Notes under the pieces: model-generated
The model's database searches: none
The model's input: the letters and a program-made list of their open reading frames with translations, nothing else
Told to the model about the DNA's origin: nothing
Source: JAPOUP01 sp965203255
GTDB taxonomy: Bacteria; Pseudomonadota; Alphaproteobacteria; Rhodobacterales; Rhodobacteraceae
Assembly: GCA_965203255.1 (NCBI GenBank)
Contig: OZ241882.1
Location: 5,332,001 to 5,396,000, forward strand
Direction of reading: 5' to 3'
Length of the DNA: 64,000 nucleotides
Shown: positions 9,269-18,040 of the stretch, piece after piece
Layout of the letters: each line of letters starts with the position of its first letter
Position numbering within the stretch: position 1 is the stretch's first letter
Program-made: the position numbers and the translations under genes

Positions 9269-9517
9269 ATGCAAATTTCCCTGACCGACAGGCTTGACGG
9301 ATACGTCCGCGCGAAGGTCGCCCCCGGACTGTACGAAAGTGCGTCCGACGTGATCCGCGAGGCGCTGCGCCTGAGGATCGAAGCCGACACGTCGCATGAG
9401 GCGAGGCTCCAGCGCCTGTACGGAGCGACCGACCCCGCGTGGAGGCAGGTTGGGAACGGGGAATGCGTCCCCCTCGACCTAGACGAGTCGGATCGGAAAA
9501 CGGGGTTGCGTGCCTGA
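9269..9517 (+). CDS. ParD-family antitoxin (orphan)
   Basis: Ribbon-helix-helix antitoxin that would bind DNA and neutralise a ParE-type toxin. It reads MQISLTDRLDGYVRAKVAPG, then the family hallmark YESASDVIREALRLR. The protein is 82 aa. An open frame begins earlier, but I chose the ATG at 9269 since homologous sequence starts there and GGGGAGAAAGG precedes it. No ParE follows: the next frame reads only VPDPLITSLA before a stop. It is therefore an antitoxin without its toxin, or the remnant of a pair. Confidence 0.8.
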   Translation: MQISLTDRLDGYVRAKVAPGLYESASDVIREALRLRIEADTSHEARLQRLYGATDPAWRQVGNGECVPLDLDESDRKTGLRA

Positions 9518-9805
9518 TCCCCTGATTACTTCGTTGGCCTGACTGGATCTGAAGGGGAATGGCCGCCATACCGGGTAGCGTTGGAGTGAGATCATCGCCT
9601 GTGACCCGATACAAGCTTCAGCTCATCATGAACCGGAACCTCGGAGAAGTTCGGAATCCCTCCTTGAACCAGATCCCGTGCGAGTCCAGACGCGCACTCT
9701 GTGGCTTCCTGAGACTCTCGGTCTTGCGCCAAGCGATCTTGATTGACATGTTGATCCGTGTGCAGGTGCCTTTGAAATGGAACCTCTTTCGGAGAAAGCC
9801 AGAGA

Positions 9806-11326
9806 ATGAACAAACAGACGGTAAATGGGTTTCTCGAACTTGAAGTAACGGATTTTGGGCCGATTGTCAAGGCGAAGGTCGACCTTCGCCCCCTGACCGT
9901 GTTCGTTGGGCCGAGCAATACCGGGAAGTCCTATCTGGCGATCCTGATTTACGCGCTGCACCGGGTTTTTGGCGGCGATCCACGCCTTAGGCGAAGGGGT
10001 TTCATTGATCCGGGATTGCCGTTTCGACGGGGCGACGAACGACTCTCCAAGGCGAGTGCCGATGCCTTGCTGGAAATGGCTCGTTCTTTCAAGTTGAGTT
10101 CAGATTCAGAATTGCGGGATCAAGACACTGTCGTCTTGCCTCCGTTGGTAGCGGACGCGCTTCGCTCTATGTTCGATGAGTTGGCATATGGCCTATCTAA
10201 CGAAATCGGACGATGCTTCGGCGTCCGCAAATCGCGTGCCCTGCTCCGAAAGGGTCAGACAGGGCCGTCGCGGATCGTGATGCGGCCGCGAATCTCTGAC
10301 CACCGGTACTTTGCAGAACATAGAATGTCCCTCGAACAGGAGGCCGAATTCAAGACCACGGTCCCCGCGGAAGTTCCGATCCCGGTCAGAGAGGGTATCC
10401 ACCGATACTTGGACCTAAGTTATCCAATGCACCTTCTGGACGAAGTGGAATGGGCAGCGGGCTTTAACCAAAGGGATTTTGTCTCTAGGGAAATCCTATC
10501 GTCGTTGGGTGCAATGGTACTGCCATCGCTGGTCGGCCCCCTACATCTGCCAGCGTACTACTTGCCAGCTGACCGGACCGGCGTAATGCACGCTCACAAT
10601 GTGGTGGTCAGTGCTTTGATTGCCAGCGCGCCTACAGCGGGCCTTCGTCCCGCCACCCGCACACCAACGCTCTCCGGGGTCTTGGCGGATTTCCTCGAAC
10701 AACTGATCGAAATCGACAGGATTGGGCCTACCAACCGCAAAGCCAAAGAAAGGGATCTCGGCAGGAATATCGAACAAGCCATTCTTGGAGGATCGGTGCA
10801 AGTTGATCGATCGACCCACATCGATTACCCGAGCTTCGCTTACCGCCCTCACGGATGGAAAGAAAGCCTGGCACTGGCAAACGCCTCTTCAATGGTTTCG
10901 GAGCTTGCGCCAGTGGTTCTGTATCTCCGTCACATGATCAAGCCCGGCAATGTCCTGATTGTCGAGGAGCCGGAATCACACCTGCATCCAGGAATGCAGG
11001 TCGAGTTCACACGCCAGATTGCCGCACTTATCGAGGTGGGTGTTCGGGTGATAATCACCACGCACAGCGAGTGGCTGCTCGAGGAACTGGCAAACATCGT
11101 TCGGCGTTCGCAACTCCCCAAAGCCGAACGTGGTGACGAACCGGCACTGCGCTCCGATCAGGTGGGCGTATGGCTATTTGAGCCGAAGCAACGTCCCAAA
11201 GGGTCGTTCATCAGCGAAATCCATCTCGACGAATCCAGTCTGTACCCTTCCGGTTTTGATAAGGTTGCACGGTCACTGCATAACGAGTGGGCCGACATCT
11301 CAAGCCGCCTCGAGCCGTCCCCTTGA
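9806..11326 (+). CDS. AAA/ABC-type ATPase of the OLD/RecF-like class
   Basis: A 506-residue soluble P-loop ATPase. It opens with the FxxF/DFGPI strand typical of RecF/OLD-like proteins (LELEVTDFGPIVKAKVDL), Walker A GPSNTGKS at residues 35-42, a long divergent middle region, Walker B LIVEEPESHLHP near residue 388, and the switch ITTHSEWLLEEL near 417. ATPases of this shape are common partners of nucleases in phage defence modules. The next gene encodes a protein with a D-(18)-ELK motif and overlaps the stop by four bases if it starts at a TTG, so the two are probably an operon. No TOPRIM domain is visible, so it is not a fused OLD nuclease. Exact subfamily unknown to me. Confidence 0.8.
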   Translation: MNKQTVNGFLELEVTDFGPIVKAKVDLRPLTVFVGPSNTGKSYLAILIYALHRVFGGDPRLRRRGFIDPGLPFRRGDERLSKASADALLEMARSFKLSSDSELRDQDTVVLPPLVADALRSMFDELAYGLSNEIGRCFGVRKSRALLRKGQTGPSRIVMRPRISDHRYFAEHRMSLEQEAEFKTTVPAEVPIPVREGIHRYLDLSYPMHLLDEVEWAAGFNQRDFVSREILSSLGAMVLPSLVGPLHLPAYYLPADRTGVMHAHNVVVSALIASAPTAGLRPATRTPTLSGVLADFLEQLIEIDRIGPTNRKAKERDLGRNIEQAILGGSVQVDRSTHIDYPSFAYRPHGWKESLALANASSMVSELAPVVLYLRHMIKPGNVLIVEEPESHLHPGMQVEFTRQIAALIEVGVRVIITTHSEWLLEELANIVRRSQLPKAERGDEPALRSDQVGVWLFEPKQRPKGSFISEIHLDESSLYPSGFDKVARSLHNEWADISSRLEPSP

Positions 11327-11799
11327 CTGCGCTGGTGAAAGTCATCCGGGACAGGATAGACAGGAACTGTCTGGTGAGAGACGGATTGAACAAAGATGGA
11401 TGCAAGATCGTCATGACCGGTATGCCTCCGTCCCGGCTCGTCGTTGATTTCGACAAGCCGGGCTCGCCGCTTCCGATAGACGCGAAGCGTTGTGACTACT
11501 TTCTGTTTGCGGAAGACAAGCGACACGCGCGTAGGTGGGTCGTGGTACTTGAACTGAAGCGGGGGCAACTGCGGACGGATCAGGTTGTCAAGCAATTGCG
11601 GGCGGGAGCTTCTGCCGTGGAGAACCTTGTCCCTTCGGGAGAAGCATTCAGGTTTCGGCCGGTGGCTGCCACTGGTAGCGTACCCAAATACGAAAGACAG
11701 CAACTCAGGAAAAGAGCGAGCATGATTGTCCTTCACGGGAAAGAAGAGCCAGTCCGGTTGATGAAGTGTGGTACCAAACTAGTCACGGCACTCGATTGA
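11323..11799 (+). CDS. uncharacterised protein with PD-(D/E)xK-like motif
   Basis: Small basic protein of about 158 aa encoded directly after the ATPase. The core reads PIDAKRCDYFLF, then RRWVVVLELKRGQL with predicted beta-strands; Asp-(18 residues)-Glu-Leu-Lys resembles the metal site of PD-(D/E)xK nucleases. It continues with DQVVKQLRAGA, a helix of the sort that follows such motifs. The start is uncertain: TTG at 11323 overlaps the ATPase stop, GTG at 11287 would overlap by 40 bp, and GTG at 11335 is also possible; none has a strong ribosome-binding site. I do not recognise the family. The nuclease idea rests on motif pattern and neighbour only. Confidence 0.6.
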   Translation: MTALVKVIRDRIDRNCLVRDGLNKDGCKIVMTGMPPSRLVVDFDKPGSPLPIDAKRCDYFLFAEDKRHARRWVVVLELKRGQLRTDQVVKQLRAGASAVENLVPSGEAFRFRPVAATGSVPKYERQQLRKRASMIVLHGKEEPVRLMKCGTKLVTALD

Positions 11800-12130
11800 T
11801 TAACATTGGTTGTAGGCCAGATTCGTCACGCCTCTACTATTCCCTGTTACAGCTTCAGTCTGTCTTCGATGGTGTTTTTGAACAGTTGCCGTTCCGGTTA
11901 TCCGCACCAGCCCCTGGTGGACCTCTGTCGATATCTCCGACTTCAAGCCCCCTTTTTATGGATCTCCATGCTGTCACATCCGCGTCATTGGAGTATTACT
12001 CCTTCAGCTGCTGGAATCGACGGAACACGTGGCATCATGAGGTTTCACATCGGGTGATTGTGAATAGCCACGTTGTGTTTCAAGGGAAGTCAATCTAAGT
12101 ATCTCCGCACCTTAACCGGCAGGTGCGGCA
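11800..12130. other. no gene recognised upstream of serS
   Basis: This 331-bp gap presumably holds the serS promoter. Short open frames on the plus strand have no recognisable content and the region lacks obvious repeats. Confidence 0.5.
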
Positions 12131-13426
12131 ATGCACGATATCCGAAAAGTCCGAAAAGACCCGGCTGCGTTTGATGCTGGTCTGTCCCGTCTGCGGGAAG
12201 ACCCGGCATCTTCGCGCATCCTGCAAATAGACTCGGCCAGGCGGAGGGCGATCGCTTCTGCAGAAGAAGCGCAGGCCGCACGAAAGAAGGCCAGTAAGGA
12301 GGCGGGTGCTGCGAAGGGGCGGGGTGACGAACAGGAATTTGAGAGGCTGCGCAAGGTAATCTCCGAATCCAAGGATGAAATTGCACGCTTGGACCGCCAG
12401 GCACGCGAAATGGATGCGGAACTACGTGAGGTTCTCCTCGGACTGCCAAATCTGCCCCTTGAGGATGTTCCTGATGGGGAGGACGAAAACGACAACCGGG
12501 AGATTCGCCGCTGGGGTGAACCTAGAAAGTTCGGATTCACGCCCACCGAGCATTTTGAGCTTGCCGCCGTTCAGGGATTGATGGATTTCGAGACGGCGAC
12601 GAGGCTATCGGGGTCACGCTTTGTGGTGCTCAAGGGAGCCGTTGCTCGGATCCACCGCGCTCTTGCGCAGTTCATGCTCGATATTCACACGAATGAAAAC
12701 GGGCTGACTGAGGTCGCCGCACCGGTCCTGGTTCGCGAGGACGCGATGTATGGCACCAACCAGTTGCCGAAATTCGCCGCAGACAGCTATCGAACCGAGG
12801 ACGGTCTGTGGCTGATTCCAACATCAGAGGTGACGTTGACCAACTCGGTGCGTGAGTTGATTCTTGATGAAGAAGAGTTGCCCATTCGCCTGACAGCACA
12901 TTCCCAGTGTTTTCGTTCGGAAGCGGGAAGTGCTGGGCGGGATACCACAGGCATGTTGCGTCAGCATCAGTTCGAGAAAGTTGAGATGGTTTCGATCACT
13001 CATCCTGACAGATCGTTGGGTGAGCAGGAGCGCATGACCCGTTGCGCTGAGGACATGCTTGAGAGGCTCGAGCTGCCATATCGAACGGTTGTTCTATGTA
13101 CGGGTGACATGGGTTTCGGTGCACGCAGAACCCATGATATCGAGGTTTGGTTGCCCGGTCAGGGCACATACCGCGAGATCAGTTCGGTATCTGTATGCGG
13201 TGACTTCCAGGCGCGGCGCATGAACGCCCGGTATAGACCCAGGAGTGGGGGGAAGCCAGAGTTCGTCCACACACTCAATGGCTCAGGGCTTGCGATCGGC
13301 CGCACTTTGATCGCGGTTCTGGAAAACGGACAACAGGCCGATGGATCCGTCGATTTGCCCCTCGCGCTTCACGACGGCTATCTTGGAGGTAAGCAGCGGA
13401 TTTCTGCCGAAGGGAAGCTGGTCTGA
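12131..13426 (+). CDS. serS: serine--tRNA ligase
   Basis: Class II aminoacyl-tRNA synthetase charging tRNA-Ser, 431 aa. It has the N-terminal coiled-coil tRNA-binding arm (about residues 30-100, rich in Lys/Glu/Ala), then the catalytic core with motif 2 CFRSEAGSAGRDTTGMLRQHQFEKVE and motif 3 near the C-terminus, NGSGLAIGRTLIAVLEN. It starts MHDIRKVRKDPAAFD, as usual for the family. It is an isolated housekeeping gene between two accessory tracts. Confidence 0.97.
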   Translation: MHDIRKVRKDPAAFDAGLSRLREDPASSRILQIDSARRRAIASAEEAQAARKKASKEAGAAKGRGDEQEFERLRKVISESKDEIARLDRQAREMDAELREVLLGLPNLPLEDVPDGEDENDNREIRRWGEPRKFGFTPTEHFELAAVQGLMDFETATRLSGSRFVVLKGAVARIHRALAQFMLDIHTNENGLTEVAAPVLVREDAMYGTNQLPKFAADSYRTEDGLWLIPTSEVTLTNSVRELILDEEELPIRLTAHSQCFRSEAGSAGRDTTGMLRQHQFEKVEMVSITHPDRSLGEQERMTRCAEDMLERLELPYRTVVLCTGDMGFGARRTHDIEVWLPGQGTYREISSVSVCGDFQARRMNARYRPRSGGKPEFVHTLNGSGLAIGRTLIAVLENGQQADGSVDLPLALHDGYLGGKQRISAEGKLV

Positions 13427-13546
13427 AACCCATGGCTTGGGACACCTGGAGAAACTCCCGCAACTGTCAATGCGCTTGCAGAACTGACCCACTTTGCACC
13501 CCTTCCTTTCGCGGCGTCCTCTTTCGTACAGGAGTTTCTTCGGGGG

Positions 13547-13894
13547 GTGTGGAACCGATGGCATGGACATCCGCCATTTGGCCGACGGAATCAGGGGGCC
13601 TTCGCGAGGTCGCGGAGCTGCCCGGTCCCCGCGACCCGGATGCGTGTCTGTTTCCGAAGAATGCCGGTCAATGGTCCGCCCAAGTCATCGTCTATTGCTG
13701 GCGCATGGTGTGCGCCGACGTCGGGCTCGGCAGACTCCGCCTGCATTACCTTCGCCATACCGCAGCCAGCCAGGCCGTCATGGTGGGCGAGAACCTGCCC
13801 TTGGTCGGAAAGCTACTCGGGCACCGGTTAAACCCACATCGCCGACGAGCCTTTGGTCGAAACCGCCGCGAGGATCGGGAACATCATTGCATAG
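13547..13894 (+). pseudogene. remnant of a phage-type tyrosine integrase
   Basis: Only the C-terminal catalytic part survives. One frame reads LGRLRLHYLRHTAASQAV then LPLVGKLLGHR, which contain the HxLRHT box and the LLGH box of tyrosine recombinases. After LLGHR the sequence shifts frame and continues THIADEPLVETAARIGNIIA followed by a stop at 13892-13894, exactly the expected integrase C-terminus. The N-terminal domain and first catalytic arginine are missing, so it is not functional. It marks a former integrated element beside serS. Confidence 0.8.
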
Positions 13895-13951
13895 GCGATG
13901 GAAGGGCCGAAGACCCTACCACAGTTCATCCGAGTCCATTGTGTTCCTGGT

Positions 13952-15622
13952 GGGTGTAGCCCAATATTCCTGACTCCGGTGTTTTCCGGTCCATAGTCCT
14001 GGGGCGCGTGCGCCGTGCGGGGGCCGGGTGAACCGGCCGGCGGCGCGCGTCCAGAGGCATTGGACAGGGAGTGCGGGCCATGAAGCGGGACAGGGGCAGG
14101 ACGGCGCATCGGCATCCAGACGCGGTGGCGTATCCGGGGGTCTTACGGAAGGCGGGGCGGCGGTCCATCCGCCGGTGGTCCGGGAACGGGACGGCGGGTT
14201 CACCTGGTACTGGCTGGAGGGCGGCGAGGTGCGCAGCCGGGAGGTCGCCGGGGACGGGACGCTGCCCTCCGCCGTCCCTGCGGAGCTCGGGTCGCGGCCT
14301 GCGAAGCTGGCGGCGGACCTCGCTTCGGGCGCCCCCGACCCCGCCGCCGGCGGGCGGGAGCTCCGGGACGCTTCCCCCGGCGGCGGCGCGGCGGCGCTGG
14401 GGCTGCTTCCGGATGGCCCGGCAGGACGCTGCCGAGGCCGGAACGCCGCAGGTGCGGCAGGCCGATGCACCGGCGCCGGCCGACGGCGGGGCCGGTCCTG
14501 ACCCGGCTGGGCCGGGTGAAGGTGAAGCGGGGGTGTTTCCGCTGCCGGTCGTGCGGCAGGGGGCGCCTGCCGCTGGACCGGGCGCCGGGCCTGGAGGGAA
14601 GGGCCATCACGCCGGGGATGGCGAACGTCCTGGCCCGGACGGCGCCGCTGACGGGCTTCGCGGCGGCCAGCGGCCACATCGGGGACCTCGCCGGGGTGAA
14701 GGCCCCGGCGGGCCCGCTGCAGCGCTGGTCCATGGAGCTCGGCGCGGAGGCCATGGAGTCCGGCCGGGAGGAGGTGGCCGGGGGCAGGCCACTGGAACCA
14801 CGCGGATGCCTTTCGGTCGACGGGACCGGGATCCCGATGCGCGCGGAGGAGGTGGAGGGCGTCGCCGGAAAGCGCGGGGACGGGAGCGCGGGGACCCGCG
14901 GGGGGAGGCTGGCCGTCGTGTACACCGCCAACGGGCGTGACCGGGAGACCGGCGCTGCCAGCAGGGACAGGGGCAGCGGGCCGGTCGGCTGCCTGACCGG
15001 CAGCGCGGCGGCGCCGTCCGGAGGCCGGGAGCCCTCCGCGTCCGCAGCCCGCCCCGCCCGGGAAGCGAGGCGCCGCGGGCTCCACGAGGCCGGGGAACCG
15101 GTCGTCATCTCCGACGGGGCCGAATGGACACCCGGCACGTGCGACGAGCTGTTCGGGGGCGGGAATGTCACCTTCGTGCCCGATATGTGGCACGCGCTGG
15201 AACACCCCTCCGACGCCGGCAGGGCGATCCACCCGGAAGGGCCGGAGAGGGACCGGCGGTTCGCGGAGGTCAGGGCGGACACCGGGGCTGGCCGGGCGGG
15301 GAAAGTGGTCCGGGAACTGGAGCCGTTCAGCGGACGGACCGGGGACGTGGAGGCCTGCTGCCGCCACTTCCGGAACAGCCCCGGAAGGATGCGGTACGAC
15401 AGGTGCCGCGACCGGGGCATCCAGGTCGGGAGCGGCGTCGTGGAGGCCGGCTGCCGGCAGTTCGGCCTCCGCCTGAAGCGCTCGGGCACCCGCTGGTCGG
15501 AGAGGGGCGCCAACGCCATGCTGGCGCTGAAATGCTGCGTCATGAACCGCAGGCTGGCCGACTTCCTCGACTGGCGGGCGAATCAGGCCGTCGCCGCGTG
15601 ACAGGAATCCTGGGCTACACCC
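13952..15622 (+). mobile_element. ISKra4-family insertion sequence
   Basis: A 1671-bp element bounded by terminal inverted repeats GGGTGTAGCCCA(A/G).ATTCCTG: left 13952-13972 and right 15602-15622 agree at 19 of 21 positions. A perfect 9-bp direct repeat GTTCCTGGT lies immediately outside both ends (13943-13951 and 15623-15631). Base composition is visibly much richer in G and C than the surrounding genome, suggesting a recent arrival. It carries a single transposase gene with a frameshift. Confidence 0.9.
14028..15601 (+). pseudogene. ISKra4-family transposase, frameshifted
   Basis: The C-terminal two thirds lie in one open frame from 14465: zinc-ribbon CFRCRSCGRGRLPLD, LSVDGTGIPMRAEE (first catalytic Asp), VISDGAEW (second Asp), FVPDMWHALEHPSDA and IQVGSGVVEAGCRQFGLRLK (catalytic Glu region). 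The N-terminal part, with GGFTWYWLEGGEVRS, is in another frame that ends at 14501. Around 14420-14440 the coding switches frame to give PERRRCGRPMHRRRP. This is either a disabling mutation or a translational frameshift; I lean to a mutation because no slippery run is evident. Confidence 0.8.
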
Positions 15623-15788
15623 GTTCCTGGTTAGAGGGTTGACGCGCTTCGGCCTTGCGCCTATCATCCTCCGCAAAATGCAGCAGTGTGCGGCAAGATG
15701 CAATGGCAGCCAAGGAACGTCTCACCGTGAACCTTGAAACTCCTGAATTCCAGGAACTTCAACGGCTCGCAAAGCAGCATAATGTTTC

Positions 15789-17189
15789 CCCACTTCCATT
15801 CCGAAGTGCAACACCGGCCATCTGCGCAGGGAGGGCGGAGCCCGAGCTGCGCAGATGGCCGGAAGGCGGGGTTTGCGGCTCTCCGGGAACGGCGGATCCG
15901 GCCCCGGAACGGCTGCAGTCCCGTCCGGAAGGAGAATATCCGGGCTTTCAGGGCAGCGCAAGGCCGCCGCCGGGGCAGGTCGCGTCCGTCCGGGCGCAGG
16001 GAGGGCGCAGCCCGACCGGAGCCCGGACGGACGCGACGGCTTGATCCGTTCCACCCCCTCCCGGCGCGGCCATCCGCGCTGTCGGGAGGCGGGCCGGCGG
16101 TGTCAGGGAGGGCGGGCCCGGCGGAACACCTCGGCGGGGGTCCGGTAGCCGAGCACCCTGCGCGGACGCGCGTTCAGGCGGTCCTGCACCCCCTTCACCT
16201 CATCGTCGCCGACCGCCCGGAGGTCCGTCCCCTTCGGCAGGTACTGCCGCACCAGCCCGTTGGTGTGCTCGTTCAGGCCCCTCTCCCAGGAGTGGTAGGG
16301 GGTCGCGAAGTAGAAGGAGGCCTTCAGCGCCTCCGCCACGCCGGCGTGGCCCGCGAACTCCTTTCCGTTGTCCGCCGTGATCGTGTGGACAGGCGCGGCG
16401 GACGACCGGAGCATCGCCAGCATCGCCGCGGAGACCTCCGCCGAGGTCCGCCGGTCAACCCTCTGTAAATACGTGTATTTCGACGCACGGTCCACAAGCG
16501 AGACCACCGCCCCGCTGTGGCCCTTCCCGATGATCGTGTCCGCCTCCCAGTCACCGACACGCTCCTTCCTCTCCACCTCCTCCGGCCTCTCCGAGATGTC
16601 CACCCGGCCCGGGATGTGGCCACGGCCCGAGTGCCGCCCGCCACGCCAGTTGGGCTTCTTCCCGCGGCGGCGCAGCAGCAGGAACAGCTCCCCGCCCGCC
16701 TTCCGGTCGGCCTTCAGGCGCTCGTATATCCACTGGCGGCCCACCGCCCAGCCACCCTCCAGCCGCAGCCGTCCCGCGACCTGCTCCGGGCTCCAGCCCT
16801 CCGCCAGGCACCCCTCCACATGCGCCCAGCGCTCCGCAGTCATCTTCCTCGGAACCGAGGAGGCGGCGCTGCGGCGGGCCTCCGCCATCCCCTGCGCCTC
16901 GCCGGGGCTGTAGCCCGAATCACCGCCGTTCCGGCGCAGCTCCCGCCAGACCGACGAACGGTCACGGCCCAGACGGGCCGCGATGTCCCCGTAGGAGAGC
17001 CCGCTTTCCTTCAGTGCGCCGATCTGGCATCTTTCCCCATGGGTCAGGTGGCGGAAGCCCTCGGGCATGGCAGTCTCCTCTCTTCTCAACAAGGGGACTG
17101 TCGCCGCTTCCTGGCCGATCCGCAACATCATGCGGCAGGAAAACCGCCCAACACCGCCACTGGTGTTGCACTTCGGACTGGAATGGGGC
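15789..17189 (-). mobile_element. IS30-family insertion sequence (intact copy)
   Basis: A 1401-bp element whose ends share the inverted repeat TCCGAAGTGCAACACC (left inner part near 15800, right near 17160-17176). A 4-bp TTTC is duplicated at the boundary (15785-15788 and 17190-17193). The transposase is on the minus strand. A second, decayed copy lies at about 46.8-47.8 kb and an 18-bp end fragment at 18011-18028. Near the left end a GGAGGGCG(C/G)AGCCCG block occurs twice, about 170 bp apart, while the other copy has it once. Confidence 0.85.
16103..17068 (-). CDS. IS30-family transposase
   Basis: DDE transposase of about 321 aa, starting MPEGFRHLTHGERCQIGALK with an N-terminal helix-turn-helix (YGDIAARLGRDRSSVWRELR). 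Catalytic residues are visible in DWEADTIIGKGHSG (Asp), TITADNGKEF (Asp) and HSWERGLNEHTNGLVRQYLP (Glu). The C-terminus ARPRRVLGYRTPAEVF is typical of the family. The frame is open 21 codons upstream, but the ATG at 17068 gives the conserved N-terminus. It appears complete and could be active. Confidence 0.93.
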   Translation of the reverse strand: MPEGFRHLTHGERCQIGALKESGLSYGDIAARLGRDRSSVWRELRRNGGDSGYSPGEAQGMAEARRSAASSVPRKMTAERWAHVEGCLAEGWSPEQVAGRLRLEGGWAVGRQWIYERLKADRKAGGELFLLLRRRGKKPNWRGGRHSGRGHIPGRVDISERPEEVERKERVGDWEADTIIGKGHSGAVVSLVDRASKYTYLQRVDRRTSAEVSAAMLAMLRSSAAPVHTITADNGKEFAGHAGVAEALKASFYFATPYHSWERGLNEHTNGLVRQYLPKGTDLRAVGDDEVKGVQDRLNARPRRVLGYRTPAEVFRRARPP

Positions 17190-17299
17190 TTTCAATGGCG
17201 TGGCTTGGCCGCCGTACCATCGCTTGGTTTCTGGAGCGGAACAACAGTCAACGCGAGCTTCCGTTTCCCCCAAATGCCAGCGGACAACTGGAACGGTAA

Positions 17300-18040
17300 A
17301 TGGTTGGCATTGTAGGAACCTTCTACGAGTTCTTCGCTGGCGCCGGCATGGCGCGCGCCGGTCTCGGGGACCGGTGGCGCTGCAGGTTCGCCAATGACTT
17401 TGACCGGAAGAAGTCCGCCACCTACGCCCTCAACTGGGGCGAAGAGAATCTTGTCTGCTGCGACGTCCGCGATGTGACCACGGACGACCTGACGGGCGTT
17501 GCCGATCTTGTTTGGGCGTCGTTCCCATGTCAGGATTTGTCCCTCGCTGGAGGCGGAGCCGGCCTGAAAGGAGAACGCTCCGGTACGTTCTGGCCGTTCT
17601 GGCGTCTGATGACGGCGCTGGCTTGCGAATCGCGCGCACCGGCTATGATTGTTCTGGAGAATGTCTGCGGAACGCTTTCCTCTTACGGCGGTAAGGATTT
17701 CAAGGCCATTTGCAAGGCATTCCGTGATGGCGGCTACAGGTTCGGGGCCTTGGTCATAGACGCCGTTCACTTCGTCCCTCAGTCGCGGCCCCGTCTCTTG
17801 ATTGTCGCGGTGCGGGCAGACATTCCCATTCCCGACACGCTTCGCGAGACGGGATCCGGGCGAGTGTTTCACCCCCGCTCGCTTCGGGACGCATTCGAAC
17901 GGCTGCCCGCCGACTTGAAGGAAGGCTGGATATGGTGGCGGCTCCCCGTACCGCCCGTACGCAACAGCGGCTTTTCCGACCTGCTGGAAGAACGCCCGCA
18001 AGACGTGCTTTTCGGAATGGAAGTGGGGTGTGTGTGTTAA
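17300..18040 (+). pseudogene. DNA (cytosine-5)-methyltransferase, C-terminally truncated
   Basis: It retains motif I (EFFAGAGMARAGLG), motif IV with the catalytic cysteine (SFPCQDLSLAGGG), motif VI (VLENV) and motif VIII (PQSRPRLLIV). It then breaks off after ERPQDVL and ends FGMEVGCVC. Motifs IX and X and most of the target-recognition region are missing, so the 246-aa product is probably inactive. The break coincides with an 18-bp match to the terminus of the nearby IS30-type element. The gene starts at the ATG directly following the stop of the split ribbon-helix-helix gene. No cognate endonuclease is seen, so it was probably an orphan methylase. Confidence 0.85.
18011..18028. repeat. 18-bp scar of the IS30-type terminus
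   Basis: TTCGGAATGGAAGTGGGG is the exact reverse complement of the left terminal bases of the IS30-type element at 15789. Only the end remains, with no body next to it, which points to an insertion followed by deletion within the methyltransferase gene. Confidence 0.8.

Larger units (their letters stand above)
15703..17299 (+). pseudogene. small ribbon-helix-helix protein gene split by IS30-type element
   Basis: The 5' part encodes MAAKERLTVNLETPEFQELQ and RLAKQHNVS up to 15788. The 3' part resumes after the insertion (about 17190) as SMAWLGRRTIAWFLERNNSQ to a TAA at 17297-17299. Joined, they give a protein of about 65 residues with the ribbon-helix-helix pattern of CopG-like repressors or antitoxins (strand LTVNLE, helix EFQELQRLAKQH, helix SMAWLGRRTIAWFLE). 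The next gene, a cytosine methyltransferase, starts immediately after the stop, so the small protein was probably its co-transcribed regulator. Confidence 0.8.

Noticed and set aside
13916..15703. Very long minus-strand open frames (to 595 codons) across the ISKra4 element
   Set aside because: They are antisense to the recognisable transposase and arise from the extreme GC content; translations are proline/arginine-rich without motifs.
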